This document shows, piece after piece, positions 43,457 through 52,691 of a stretch of DNA of 64,000 nucleotides. The stretch covers positions 1,099,927 through 1,163,926 of the forward strand of contig NZ_JACVQC010000001.1 in the NCBI RefSeq assembly GCF_018881505.1, written 5' to 3'. Both the position numbers and the translations under genes were made by a program. The notes beneath the pieces were generated by a model. That model was not told where the DNA came from, did not search any database, and was given only the letters and a program-made list of their open reading frames with translations. Source of the stretch: Polynucleobacter sp. UK-Mo-2m-Kol15 (GTDB lineage Bacteria > Pseudomonadota > Gammaproteobacteria > Burkholderiales > Burkholderiaceae). How positions within the stretch are numbered: position 1 is the stretch's first letter; every line of letters starts with the position of its first letter.

Positions 43457-44512
43457 ATGAATCGATCATTTTCAAGTGTTAGCCGCTCTTGGTTAATAGC
43501 ACTGGGTGTATCACTCAGCTTGCTAAGCGGTGTGAGCATGGCAGATCGTGCGCCAATGCCGCCTCTGCCTAGCCCAAGCGGAATTGATTTCCCAAAGGAT
43601 CTCAATGCGATTTCTAATGGAACTCAGGCTCAATCACAACCGGCGAATACAGCTCCAAAAGAGGGTGCAATTTGGGATACAGCCAATAGCGATCCTTACA
43701 ACTACGTGAGCATTCCTGACAAAGAGTCTAGTGTATTGATTCAACGTGCTGGACAACAATGGCGCTTAATTCGTAATGGGGTCATCACTGTATACGGTGC
43801 ATGGATCTTGGCCATTGCTTTCTTTGCTATTGCTGGGCTGTTCTTGGTCAAGGGTCCAATTAAGCTACATGCCCCTATGTCAGGTCAAAAAATCAAGCGC
43901 TTTAATGGTTTTGAGCGTTTCACCCACTGGGTAATGGCTGCCAGCTTTATCGGCCTAGCGTTAACCGGTATGTTGATTTTGTGGGGTAAGTTTTTTGTAA
44001 TGCCTTTGATCGGCGGAGCAGCTTATGGATCATTCTTAATGATTTGTAAGAACATCCATAATTATTCTGGACCACTGTTTACTCTGAGCGTTGTCATTTT
44101 CTTCTTGCTATTTGCCACTCGTAATATCCCAGGCAAGGGTGACCTCACCTGGTTGATGTCTCTTGGTGGGGCTTTAACTGGCAAGCATCCACCTGCAGGC
44201 TTCTTTAATATGGGAGAAAAAATCTGGTTCTGGTTTGGTATGGTTGTTCTGGGTCTCACCATCTCCGCTTCTGGATTCGTGCTTGATATGATTGTGCCAT
44301 TCATGGACGTGCAATATCTGCGCGGTACCATGCAATTAGCTAACATCATTCATAGCACTGCCTCTATCTTGATGACTGCAATGGCAATGGGTCACATTTA
44401 CATCGGTTCTATTGGTATGCAAGGTTCCTCGGACGGCATGATGACTGGTTACGTTGATGCTACTTGGGCTAAAGAGCACCATGAGCTCTGGTATGACAAA
44501 GTTAATAAATAA
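43457..44512 (+). CDS. fdhC: Formate dehydrogenase cytochrome b556 subunit
   Basis: A 351-residue membrane subunit with a signal-peptide-like start (residues 1-30), a periplasmic segment of about 80 residues, an extra helix near 115-135, and the four helices of the FdnI-type cytochrome b with heme His in RFTHWVMAA, NIHNYSGPLF and MGHIYIGS. It takes electrons from FdhB to quinone. It is longer than E. coli FdnI (217 residues) because of the N-terminal extension, usual for the betaproteobacterial type. Confidence 0.9.
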   Translation: MNRSFSSVSRSWLIALGVSLSLLSGVSMADRAPMPPLPSPSGIDFPKDLNAISNGTQAQSQPANTAPKEGAIWDTANSDPYNYVSIPDKESSVLIQRAGQQWRLIRNGVITVYGAWILAIAFFAIAGLFLVKGPIKLHAPMSGQKIKRFNGFERFTHWVMAASFIGLALTGMLILWGKFFVMPLIGGAAYGSFLMICKNIHNYSGPLFTLSVVIFFLLFATRNIPGKGDLTWLMSLGGALTGKHPPAGFFNMGEKIWFWFGMVVLGLTISASGFVLDMIVPFMDVQYLRGTMQLANIIHSTASILMTAMAMGHIYIGSIGMQGSSDGMMTGYVDATWAKEHHELWYDKVNK

Positions 44513-44516
44513 GGAC

Positions 44517-44792
44517 ATGGCTATGAAAAAAATCATTGCTCTCACACTCTGCTCATTCGCCAGCACGGCTGTATTTGCTGCTTTGCCTCCCCTCACACCT
44601 GAAGCTCAAGAGGCTGCAAATTTAGCAAAAGCAAAATCTGCCTATGGCGACAGGGTTGGAGCATTCCAGCTATGCCAGGCTCAAAATAAGGTAGCTGATC
44701 GCTTCAGAGTTTCTGGAACGCCTGCTCCAGCCGCATGTGTGGCTCCGCCACCATTTGTGGCGCCTGTAGCTGCAGCACCTGCGGCAAAGTAA
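44517..44792 (+). CDS. Small periplasmic protein at end of formate dehydrogenase operon
   Basis: A 91-residue protein with a signal peptide (MAMKKIIALTLCSFASTAVFA) and a short mature part with two Cys and a Pro/Ala-rich tail (PAACVAPPPFVAPVAAAPAAK). AAGGA lies just before the ATG; the gene starts five bases after fdhC. Its stop abuts the convergent ATPase gene. No family recognised; it may be a structural or assembly partner. Confidence 0.75.
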   Translation: MAMKKIIALTLCSFASTAVFAALPPLTPEAQEAANLAKAKSAYGDRVGAFQLCQAQNKVADRFRVSGTPAPAACVAPPPFVAPVAAAPAAK

Positions 44793-45503
44793 TTAGTCGG
44801 CTAGTAATTCTTGATGTAAGTAGCGTTTAGCTGCTTGTGTCTGAGGATTGGTAAAGAAAGGACCTACGGGTCCTTTTTCTTTGATCTGTCCTTGGTCGAT
44901 AAACACAATGTACTCCGCCAGTCTTTGGACTTGTGCAAGCTGGTGGGATGTGAAGATTACATCTGATCCCTCGAGCTTAAATTGACGAATGATTTCTTCG
45001 ACCTGCTCTGTAGTATTGGGATCTAAATTCGCGGTGGGTTCATCGAGTAAGACTAAATTGGGTTTTTGCAAGATAGCTCGCCCTAAGCATAATTTTTGTC
45101 TTTCTCCTGCCGAGAGTTTATGTGCTGGGCTGTTAGCAAGATGGCTTAATCCGATCTGCTCCATCACTACATCAATAGCGCTAGAGTGAATCGAGGGATC
45201 GGAGTCTGTAACCATTGCAATGTTGGCTCTAGCCGAGGCCTTGATCATTGGTGTGTGATGCAATACGAGAGATGATTTGATCGCGCGGTTTGAGTGAGTG
45301 ACTGTGCCTGAATTCGGTTTAATCAAACCATCAACTAGTTTTAGGAAGGTCGTTTTTCCAGCACCATTAGGACCAATGCAGGCACAAATCCGGTCAGCGG
45401 GAATAATCGCATGAGGAATATCTAAAATAATTCGCCCATCGTTTTTGACAATGATGTCCTTGAGTTCGATGAATTGCTTAAATTGCTCGGAGGAATTAAC
45501 CAT
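44793..45503 (-). CDS. tupC: Tungstate-type ABC transporter ATPase
   Basis: A 236-residue ABC ATPase with Walker A GPNGAGKTT, signature LSAGERQKLCLGRAI and Walker B LVLLDEPT. The permease gene upstream is of the TupB class, so this is probably TupC. The ATG at 45503 (MVNSSEQF) with GGAG seven bases before it is preferred to the longer frame opening at 45518. It lies directly after the convergent formate dehydrogenase operon and would supply its metal. Confidence 0.82.
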   Translation of the reverse strand: MVNSSEQFKQFIELKDIIVKNDGRIILDIPHAIIPADRICACIGPNGAGKTTFLKLVDGLIKPNSGTVTHSNRAIKSSLVLHHTPMIKASARANIAMVTDSDPSIHSSAIDVVMEQIGLSHLANSPAHKLSAGERQKLCLGRAILQKPNLVLLDEPTANLDPNTTEQVEEIIRQFKLEGSDVIFTSHQLAQVQRLAEYIVFIDQGQIKEKGPVGPFFTNPQTQAAKRYLHQELLAD

Positions 45504-46191
45504 AGCGACGCTCCGCAATTTGACGAACTACAAACGTAAATAGGTTTGCCAACAGCACAATACCTAGCAAAACAATACCTAAGGCTAGAGCCAAGGGGAG
45601 ATCGCCTTTACTCGTTTCCAGAGCGATTGCTGTAGTCATGGTGCGGGTTGAGCGGTCAATGTTGCCGCCGACGATCATTACTGCGCCAACCTCGGATATT
45701 GCTCTGGCCAGTCCAGCCAAGACTGCAATGGTTAATGAAAAACGGCAGTCCCAAATCAGCCATTTCAGGGCAGAAATTCTGGGTAGGCGAAGTGCCATAA
45801 AGGAGTCTCGATGAATTCTCCATGAATCCTCTAAGATTTGGCGGCTCAAAGCGGCAATGAGAGGGGTTGTGAGCAGTGTTTGGGCAAGGATCATACCCTT
45901 GGGTGTAAAGAGCCAGCCCCATACCCCTAAAGGCCCTGTCCTGGATAGTAGAAGGTATACAACTACACCCACAATCACTGTTGGGACACCCATGAGGGTA
46001 TTTAGGGCGATGGTGATTGCTTTTTTACCGCTAAATTCCTCGGTTGCTAAAACCGCCCCCAGCGGCAGTCCGATGATTGTGCCCAAAAGTAGCGCTGTTA
46101 GGCTTACCTGAAGTGAGACTAGGACGATACCCATTACCCCGGCATCTAAATGCGCAAGGAGACTTAAGGCATCCTGAAAGGTCGTCAACAT
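45496..46191 (-). CDS. tupB: Tungstate-type ABC transporter permease
   Basis: A 231-residue permease with five to six helices and the family stretches NTLMGVPTVIVGVVVYLLL and GLARAISEVGAVMIVGGNI (the EAA-type loop). This matches TupB/WtpB-like oxyanion permeases. The start at 46191 (MLTTFQDALSLL) is preferred; the frame continues to 46239 but only with extra non-hydrophobic residues. It overlaps the ATPase gene by eight bases. The binding protein TupA is not in the window. Confidence 0.82.
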   Translation of the reverse strand: MLTTFQDALSLLAHLDAGVMGIVLVSLQVSLTALLLGTIIGLPLGAVLATEEFSGKKAITIALNTLMGVPTVIVGVVVYLLLSRTGPLGVWGWLFTPKGMILAQTLLTTPLIAALSRQILEDSWRIHRDSFMALRLPRISALKWLIWDCRFSLTIAVLAGLARAISEVGAVMIVGGNIDRSTRTMTTAIALETSKGDLPLALALGIVLLGIVLLANLFTFVVRQIAERRYG

Positions 46192-46256
46192 GGGCTCGAT
46201 TCTAGCAAGGGGATGGCAAAATGGCATTAATGCAAACAATTTCCCCTTTTTAGCTC

Positions 46257-46457
46257 ATGGCCGAAGTCATCTGTCTCTGTAATGAGGTTCTCGATGTTGA
46301 TCTTCGGGAATATCTCGATACCCATCCAATCGACTCTATTGATGAGCTGCGTGATCAGGCATCCGTCTGCAATAAATGTATGCAATGCCAAGATTTAGTT
46401 GAGGGTGAAATTTATTTAGCACGCGTTAGACGACAGCGTGCAGCTGGACAGTTTTAA
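46257..46457 (+). CDS. Bfd-like [2Fe-2S] protein
   Basis: A 66-residue protein with a Bfd-type cysteine pattern: CLC at 7-9 and CNKCMQC at 38-44, which would bind one [2Fe-2S] cluster. Bfd releases iron from bacterioferritin, but many short BFD-like domains serve other redox enzymes. There is no bacterioferritin gene nearby. Its stop shares a base with the next ATG. Confidence 0.83.
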   Translation: MAEVICLCNEVLDVDLREYLDTHPIDSIDELRDQASVCNKCMQCQDLVEGEIYLARVRRQRAAGQF

Positions 46458-47209
46458 TGATGCAAGGTAAGGTGGGTCGCTTTAGCGTGATGAGTATGAA
46501 TGTGCATAAGGGCTTATCACCTTTACACAGAAAATCTACTATCTACGAACTACGTCAGAAAATGCGTAGCCATCACCCAGACTTACTTTTTTTGCAGGAG
46601 CTGCAGCAGGAGCATCGTGGCCGGATGAAACGATTTGGCCAATGGCCATTAACAGAGCTCACCCATTTTCTCTCTGAAGACTTTTGGCACGACTGGCACT
46701 ACGGTAAGAATGTCGAGTACCCAGATGGTCATCATGGCAATGCGATTCTCTCTAAAAGACCTTTACATAAGGGTGAGAACTACAATATCTCTGCTTATCC
46801 ATTTGAGAGACGTGGCCTGCTCCACAGCATTACTCAATTAGAAGGTGTGGCAATCCCGATCCATTGTTTTTGTGTTCACCTAGCGCTATTTGAAAGAGGG
46901 CGAGAGCGTCAATTAGAAGAAATTATTCATTACATTGATTCACTGGCAGGGGGTTGTCCAACGATTGTGGCGGGGGACTTCAATGATTGGCGCAATCGTG
47001 TGAGCGCCCCAATGCGCGCCGCTGGTTTTAATGAAGTTTTCGAAGCTCTAACTGGCTCTCCTGCAAAAACCTTTCCGAGTGTGAAGCCCATACTTCCGAT
47101 GGATCGGATTTATGTGCGGGGCATAAAAATTCATTCTGCAGAAGTGTTGCATGAATGGTTGAAACTATCTGATCACTTAGGCATCACTGCTGAACTGGAA
47201 ATCGTATGA
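46457..47209 (+). CDS. Endonuclease/exonuclease/phosphatase family protein
   Basis: A 250-residue EEP-fold metal-dependent hydrolase with LLFLQELQQE (Mg-binding Glu), GNAILSKRP, VAGDFNDWR and the final LSDHLGI (catalytic His). It overlaps the cardiolipin synthase gene by four bases. The E. coli ybhP-clsB pair has the same EEP/cardiolipin synthase arrangement, so a phospholipid-linked role is likely. Confidence 0.86.
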   Translation: MMQGKVGRFSVMSMNVHKGLSPLHRKSTIYELRQKMRSHHPDLLFLQELQQEHRGRMKRFGQWPLTELTHFLSEDFWHDWHYGKNVEYPDGHHGNAILSKRPLHKGENYNISAYPFERRGLLHSITQLEGVAIPIHCFCVHLALFERGRERQLEEIIHYIDSLAGGCPTIVAGDFNDWRNRVSAPMRAAGFNEVFEALTGSPAKTFPSVKPILPMDRIYVRGIKIHSAEVLHEWLKLSDHLGITAELEIV

Positions 47210-48681
47210 ACTTTTTAAATTACCTATCAGGATCTATTTTCGGCGTCTCATTTATTTGGGCGCCGATATTGCATGTTGCGATTGTGATCCTATTTGGATT
47301 TCATATGATTTCTGTCAGAAGACCGGTAGCAGTTTCGATTGCCTGGTTTTTGATTGTGGTTTTATTTCCGTTGATTGGTGTTAGCTTATACATTTTAATT
47401 GGTGAGCGCCCAGTGGGTCGTAAGCTCACTCGAAAAATTATTCGGATGGATAAAGAGTATGCCGCCATTACTGGGGATATGCGCAAGCACTATCAGGCTG
47501 ATAGACAGTTACTTCCTATTGAGGGGAGGGCGCTCAGTTTATTGGCGGAATCAAAGAACGGATCCCCCGTCATTGCTGGTAACAAGTTAGAGCTTTTCAC
47601 AAGTTCATTGGAGATCTTGCAATGCTTCGTTGATGAGATTAATCAAGCCAAGAAAACACTGCATTTGGAGTTTTATATTTGGGCATTAGGCGGTGATGCT
47701 GACCGTGTTGGTGAGGCTTTAATTGCGGCCGCTAAGCGTGGAGTAGCTTGCAAGGTGCTCTTGGACTCTCTAGGAAGTAATGATTGGTTTAAATCAAGCT
47801 GGCCTAATCGCTTCAGAAAAGCCGGTATTCAGGTTGGCGAGGCTTTGCCAATCCAAATTGGCCGCCTCCAGTTCCGTCGCGCCGATCTCAGACTACACCG
47901 TAAAATATTTGTGATTGATAACGCCATTGTTTGGACTGGCAGCATGAATATGGTTGACCCACGTAGTTTTAAACAGGATTCTGGTGTGGGTGAGTGGGTC
48001 GACGCAATGGTCAGGATTGAAGGACCAGTTGCCTCTCCGTTTGAGCTGACATTCTCATTTGATTGGAGTGTCGATAACCCTAAGATTACGCACTTTAATA
48101 AGGCAGCACCAGCTTTAATGCCGATCGAGGGAAATGTGCTGGCCCAAGAGTTTTCTTCTGGACCTGTATATCGCGACGATATCCTCTATCAGGTATTACT
48201 CTCCGCCATCATGGATGCGCGTGAAGAGCTCACCATCACTACGCCATATTTTGGTCCGGATGATGGATTGATTCAGGCGCTGATGGCTGCAGCGGGTCGT
48301 GGTGTAAAAGTGACCCTCATTGTTCCTAAATTAAACGACTCAACATTAGTTGCTTGGAGTAGCCGCAGTTTTTATACCGACCTCATGAATGCCGGCGTCA
48401 AGATCGCTGAATTTCATGGAGGCTTATTGCATACAAAGAGCTTATTGATAGATAAACGAGTTGCTATCTTTGGATCTGTAAATTTTGATCAACGAAGTTT
48501 GCGTCTCAATTTTGAAATTAGCTTAATCGTATACAACGATGAGTTTTGTGCCAAGCTCCAGACTTTGATTGAGACATATTTGGCTAAATCTGATATGGTT
48601 GACCCGGTGTCTTGGTCTAAGCGACCGCATTGGCGAGTGCTTCTAGAGAATGCAGCTCACTTAACGTCACCTTTGCTTTAA
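47206..48681 (+). CDS. cls: Cardiolipin synthase (phospholipase D family)
   Basis: A 491-residue protein with two N-terminal membrane helices and two HKD motifs: LHRKIFVIDNAIVWTGSMN and LHTKSLLIDKRVAIFGSVNFD. This is the ClsA layout: it joins two phosphatidylglycerols to cardiolipin at the membrane. The ATG overlaps the EEP gene; its end overlaps the convergent CoA-transferase gene by four bases. Confidence 0.9.
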   Translation: MNFLNYLSGSIFGVSFIWAPILHVAIVILFGFHMISVRRPVAVSIAWFLIVVLFPLIGVSLYILIGERPVGRKLTRKIIRMDKEYAAITGDMRKHYQADRQLLPIEGRALSLLAESKNGSPVIAGNKLELFTSSLEILQCFVDEINQAKKTLHLEFYIWALGGDADRVGEALIAAAKRGVACKVLLDSLGSNDWFKSSWPNRFRKAGIQVGEALPIQIGRLQFRRADLRLHRKIFVIDNAIVWTGSMNMVDPRSFKQDSGVGEWVDAMVRIEGPVASPFELTFSFDWSVDNPKITHFNKAAPALMPIEGNVLAQEFSSGPVYRDDILYQVLLSAIMDAREELTITTPYFGPDDGLIQALMAAAGRGVKVTLIVPKLNDSTLVAWSSRSFYTDLMNAGVKIAEFHGGLLHTKSLLIDKRVAIFGSVNFDQRSLRLNFEISLIVYNDEFCAKLQTLIETYLAKSDMVDPVSWSKRPHWRVLLENAAHLTSPLL

Positions 48682-49862
48682 ATCGCACCTTCAGACCGTA
48701 GGGCTGCAATTTCAGAAGATGACATCCCTAGTTCCGAGAGGATTGCATTGGTATGCTCTCCTACTGCTGGAACCGGATCCATACGATAGTCGTAACTATC
48801 ATTGACTCCCGGCGGCAGTATTGCTGCGATATTGCCATTTGGAGTGGCAACTTCAGTCCAACGCTGACGAGCTTTTAATTGCTCATGCTTCCAAAGACCA
48901 TCCATGTCGTTCAGTCGAGCGTTAGCAATCTGAGCTTTATCTAATCGCGCAATTAATTGTTCTCCCGTAATCTGGCTAAAGCAGGCGTTAATGATTTCAA
49001 GAAGTTCGGTGCGCTTTTCATTTCGCTTGAAGTTTTTATCAAATCGATCATCTTGAGCAAGGGTAGGATTCTCTAAAACAATTTCGCAAAACTGTGCCCA
49101 CTCCCGTTCGTTCTGCAATCCCAGCATCACTGTTTTTCCATCCCCAGTCTTAAATGGACCATATGGATAAATGGTGGCATGGGATGCCCCATTTCTAGAT
49201 GGTGGATTTGCACCTTTATAAGCGTAATACATAGGGAAGCTCATCCATTCACTCAAGGCCTCAAGCATGGAAATATCGATTACTGTTCCTTTTCCAGTTT
49301 TCCCTCTTTGTAGTAGTGCGGCCAAAATATTGGTGTAGGCATACATCCCTGCCGCTATATCAGCAATGGAGTTACCAGCCTTGCTAGGGGTTTCTGGTGT
49401 ACCAGTGACTGACAAGAAGCCTGCTTCACTCTGAATCAACAGGTCATAAGCTTTTTTATCGCGGTAGGGGCCATCATTACCATAGCCAGAGATAGAGCAA
49501 AGAATTAAACCAGGATTATCTTTTTGCAATATTTCAGCAGTGAGTCCCATTCGGGCTGCTGCGCCAGGGGCAAGATTTTGTATAAAAACATCAGCTGTTT
49601 TTAATAGGGCCCTTAATATTGCCAATGCAGAATCTTGCTTAAGGTCGAGCGTCAGACTTTCTTTCGATCGATTGACCCAAACAAAGTGAGAAGACATTCC
49701 TTCCACTTGTGTGTCATAGCCTCGAGCAAAATCTCCACCCTCAGGGCGCTCGATCTTAATAATGCGCGCTCCCAAGTCGGCTAGCTGACGGGTGCAAAAA
49801 GGTGCGGCAATGACATGCTCTAGCGCAATAACTGTGATGCCATCCAATGGACGAATACTCAT
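48678..49862 (-). CDS. CaiB/BaiF family (class III) CoA-transferase
   Basis: A 394-residue class III CoA-transferase. The family blocks are PLDGITVIALEHVIAAPFCTRQLADLGA at residues 4-31, ENLAPG-like IQNLAPGAAARMGL and SISGYGNDGPYRDKKAYD with the catalytic Asp in the last block's end. It moves CoA between acyl groups; formyl-, succinyl- and itaconyl-type donors are all known. It is 12 bases downstream of the acyl-CoA dehydrogenase gene in the same operon, which suggests a joint acid activation and oxidation route. Confidence 0.86.
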   Translation of the reverse strand: MSIRPLDGITVIALEHVIAAPFCTRQLADLGARIIKIERPEGGDFARGYDTQVEGMSSHFVWVNRSKESLTLDLKQDSALAILRALLKTADVFIQNLAPGAAARMGLTAEILQKDNPGLILCSISGYGNDGPYRDKKAYDLLIQSEAGFLSVTGTPETPSKAGNSIADIAAGMYAYTNILAALLQRGKTGKGTVIDISMLEALSEWMSFPMYYAYKGANPPSRNGASHATIYPYGPFKTGDGKTVMLGLQNEREWAQFCEIVLENPTLAQDDRFDKNFKRNEKRTELLEIINACFSQITGEQLIARLDKAQIANARLNDMDGLWKHEQLKARQRWTEVATPNGNIAAILPPGVNDSYDYRMDPVPAVGEHTNAILSELGMSSSEIAALRSEGAI

Positions 49863-49874
49863 AATTGTTGCCTG

Positions 49875-51044
49875 TTAAAAGGAGCGTGGTAGACCAAGGA
49901 CATGCTCCGCCATATAGGAATAAATTAAGTTGGTTGAAATAGGCGCCACTTGATAGAGGCGAGTTTCTCGGAACTTGCGCTCGACATCATACTCATTGGC
50001 AAAGCCAAAGCCACCATGAGTTTGTAGGCAAACATTAGCCGCTTCCCAGGATGCTTTTGCAGCCAAGTACTTGGCCATATTGGACTCAGCGCCACAAGCT
50101 TGCTTGGCATCAAAAAGCTCGCATGCTTTAAAGCGCATCAGGTTGGCCGCTTCAGTCTCAATATAGGCGTCCGCAATTGGAAATTGAATACCCTGGTTCT
50201 TACCGATTGGGCGATCAAATACCACCCGCTCATTAGCATAACGACGTGCTTTATCAACGAACCAGTAGGCATCACCAATACACTCCGCAGCAATGAGAAC
50301 TCGCTCCGCATTTAGGCCATCCAGGATGTACTTAAATCCTTGACCTTCTTCTCCAATTAAATTCTCTGCAGGGATCTCTAAGTTGTCAAAGAAGACTTCA
50401 TTGGTTTCATGATTCACCATATTGGCGATCGGCTGAATCGCCATCCCCTTGCCAATAGCATCTTTGAGGTTAACGATGAAGATTGACATACCCTCTGATT
50501 TTTTCTTCACTTCTGCCAGTGGGGTAGTGCGTGCAAGCAGAATCATCAAATCGGAATGCTGAATACGAGAGATCCAAACTTTCTGACCATTGACAACATA
50601 CTTATCACCTTTTTTAACGGCAGTAGTTTTTAGTTTGGTTGTGTCAGTGCCTGTAGTGGGTTCGGTAACCGCCATACTCTGAAGACGCAATTCTCCGGTA
50701 GCAATTTTGGGGAGGTAGAGCTTTTTTTGGAAGTCTGAGCCATGGCGAAGCAAAGTACTCATGTTGTACATTTGGCCGTGACATGACCCCGCATTGCCCC
50801 CTGAGAAATTAATTTCTTCCATGATGACCGAGGCCTCAGCAAGACCTAGGCCAGAGCCACCAAACTCCTCCGGAATTAAAGCGGCTAACCAACCAGCCTG
50901 AGCCATCGCATCAACAAAGGCTTCTGGATACACTCTTTCATGATCCACCTTTTGCCAATAGGCGGAGTCAAAGCTACCGCAAAGGTCGCGCAATGCTTCG
51001 CGCATGTCTTGATATTGATCTGGCTTGGGGATGGGGTGATTCAT
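49875..51044 (-). CDS. Acyl-CoA dehydrogenase
   Basis: A 389-residue FAD-dependent acyl-CoA dehydrogenase with the classic MAVTEPTTGTDTTKL and VWISRIQHSDLMIL stretches and the C-terminal QTHGGFGFANEYDVERKFRE signature. It passes electrons to ETF. First gene of a two-gene unit with the class III CoA-transferase. Glutaryl-, isovaleryl- or other short acyl chains are possible; the sequence alone does not say. Confidence 0.88.
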   Translation of the reverse strand: MNHPIPKPDQYQDMREALRDLCGSFDSAYWQKVDHERVYPEAFVDAMAQAGWLAALIPEEFGGSGLGLAEASVIMEEINFSGGNAGSCHGQMYNMSTLLRHGSDFQKKLYLPKIATGELRLQSMAVTEPTTGTDTTKLKTTAVKKGDKYVVNGQKVWISRIQHSDLMILLARTTPLAEVKKKSEGMSIFIVNLKDAIGKGMAIQPIANMVNHETNEVFFDNLEIPAENLIGEEGQGFKYILDGLNAERVLIAAECIGDAYWFVDKARRYANERVVFDRPIGKNQGIQFPIADAYIETEAANLMRFKACELFDAKQACGAESNMAKYLAAKASWEAANVCLQTHGGFGFANEYDVERKFRETRLYQVAPISTNLIYSYMAEHVLGLPRSF

Positions 51045-51231
51045 GTGGCTATCTGTAAATAGGGGGGATTAATGAATATGGAGACACCTACAGTTTAAGC
51101 AAGAATTCAGAATTGCGGGCAATTCAAAAAGACATTGGCCCTCAGATGTATAGCCGCTCAAAATGCCTATTGGGGCATACTTAGGGGATGGTCATATCCT
51201 TACTTTCTAGCCCCCCTGGAGTCATGGCTTA

Positions 51232-51735
51232 ATGGAGCAAATTCTGAGTCAGCTTTTCGACTACTTGGGAATGCCATCGGTTGGCTTGCCAGCAGTATTT
51301 ATCAGTGCCTTTGTCTCGGCAACTTTGCTACCCGTAGGTTCTGAGCCTATCCTCTTCGGCTATGTTTCAGTTAACCCCCATTTGTATTGGGTTGCTATTA
51401 TTGTTGCCACTATAGGTAACACTTTGGGTGGCATGTTTGATTGGTGGCTTGGCTTACTCAGTCGTAATAGCTTCGAGTCCCTAAAAGGCCCCTCTAACAG
51501 TAGGATGCAGCGCTGGCTTGAAGAGCGCGGCCCCAAAATGCTCCTCTTGTCCTGGCTCCCCGGTTTTGGTGATCCCCTGTGTTTGGCTGCGGGCTGGTTG
51601 AGGCTAGCTTGGGCCCCTTGCTTGGTTTATATGTTCATTGGCAAACTACTTCGCTATCTCACGATGACCTGGCTGCTGACTCTTGTTCCCACAAGCGTTT
51701 GGCACCAGTTGGGCCATTGGCTTCGCTTAATTTAA
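51232..51735 (+). CDS. YqaA/DedA-like membrane protein
   Basis: A 167-residue VTT-domain membrane protein. It has FISAFVSATLLPVGSEPILFGY near the start, ATIGNTLGGMFDWWLG in the middle, and LLSWLPGFGDPLCLAAGWLR, all matching the YqaA group of DedA relatives. Probably a lipid or ion homeostasis factor; function unresolved. Confidence 0.82.
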   Translation: MEQILSQLFDYLGMPSVGLPAVFISAFVSATLLPVGSEPILFGYVSVNPHLYWVAIIVATIGNTLGGMFDWWLGLLSRNSFESLKGPSNSRMQRWLEERGPKMLLLSWLPGFGDPLCLAAGWLRLAWAPCLVYMFIGKLLRYLTMTWLLTLVPTSVWHQLGHWLRLI

Positions 51736-51787
51736 ATAGTTCCGTTGTATCCTATATTTTTCTGATGAATATCTTACGAGGGCAATC

Positions 51788-52564
51788 ATGTCTCATTTAA
51801 AAGGTAAAGTCGCTCTTGTCACTGGCTCAACCAGTGGCATTGGTTTAGCGATGGCTATTGGCTTGGCCAAACAGGGTATCAAAATTATGGTGAATGGATT
51901 TGGTGAGAAAGATGCTGCCATTGCCGCAATCAAAGCCTGTGGTGTCGAGGTGGATTATCACGGCGCCGATATGAGTAAGCCTGCCGAGATTGAGGATCTG
52001 ATTAAACAAACTGAAAAACGTTTTGGCTCTCTCGATATATTAGTAAATAATGCGGGTATTCAGCATACGGCTAATGTTGAAGATTTTTCTGCTGATAGCT
52101 GGGAATCCATCATTGCCATTAACCTAAGCTCAGCCTTTTACACTTCTCATCACGCATTGCCTGGAATGAAGAGTCGCAACTGGGGTCGCATTATTAATAT
52201 TGCCTCTGTTCATGGTCTGGTCGGTTCGATTCAAAAAGCGGCTTATGTAGCTGCCAAGCATGGCATTGTTGGCTTAACCAAGGTAATCGCTCTTGAGAAT
52301 GCAAAAACTGGTATTACCTGTAACGCGATTTGCCCTGGCTGGGTTCTAACTCCCTTGGTGCAGAAGCAAGTAGACGCACGCGCAGAGCGTGAAGGGATTT
52401 CGAATGAGGCTGCCAAAAAAGCACTAGTTTCCGAGAAGCAACCTTCAGGGGAATTTGTCGCCCCTGAGCAATTGGCAGCACTAGCCATTTTCCTCTGCGG
52501 TCCAGATGCTTCTGAAGTTCGCGGAGCGGCCTGGAATATGGATGGTGGCTGGACGGCCCAGTAA
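51788..52564 (+). CDS. bdhA: 3-hydroxybutyrate dehydrogenase
   Basis: A 258-residue short-chain dehydrogenase with NAD motif TGSTSGIG (residues 12-19), NNAGIQH and catalytic Ser140, Tyr153, Lys157. The sequence style (LVNNAGIQHTANVEDF, GLVGSIQKAAYVAAKHG and the C-terminal PEQLAALAIFLCG) matches D-3-hydroxybutyrate dehydrogenases of PHB metabolism. No PHB synthase is in the window. An RBS GAGGG precedes the ATG. Confidence 0.9.
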   Translation: MSHLKGKVALVTGSTSGIGLAMAIGLAKQGIKIMVNGFGEKDAAIAAIKACGVEVDYHGADMSKPAEIEDLIKQTEKRFGSLDILVNNAGIQHTANVEDFSADSWESIIAINLSSAFYTSHHALPGMKSRNWGRIINIASVHGLVGSIQKAAYVAAKHGIVGLTKVIALENAKTGITCNAICPGWVLTPLVQKQVDARAEREGISNEAAKKALVSEKQPSGEFVAPEQLAALAIFLCGPDASEVRGAAWNMDGGWTAQ

Positions 52565-52691
52565 TTTGGTGGGGGTAACTCTCTTGCGCCCCCATTTGCC
52601 GGTACTCAAACAAAAATGCCAGAATCGTCTATAGTTATGGCAAATATGGCCGCTCTAGCGCACTATTAACACGACTTACAAGGAAAAAATA

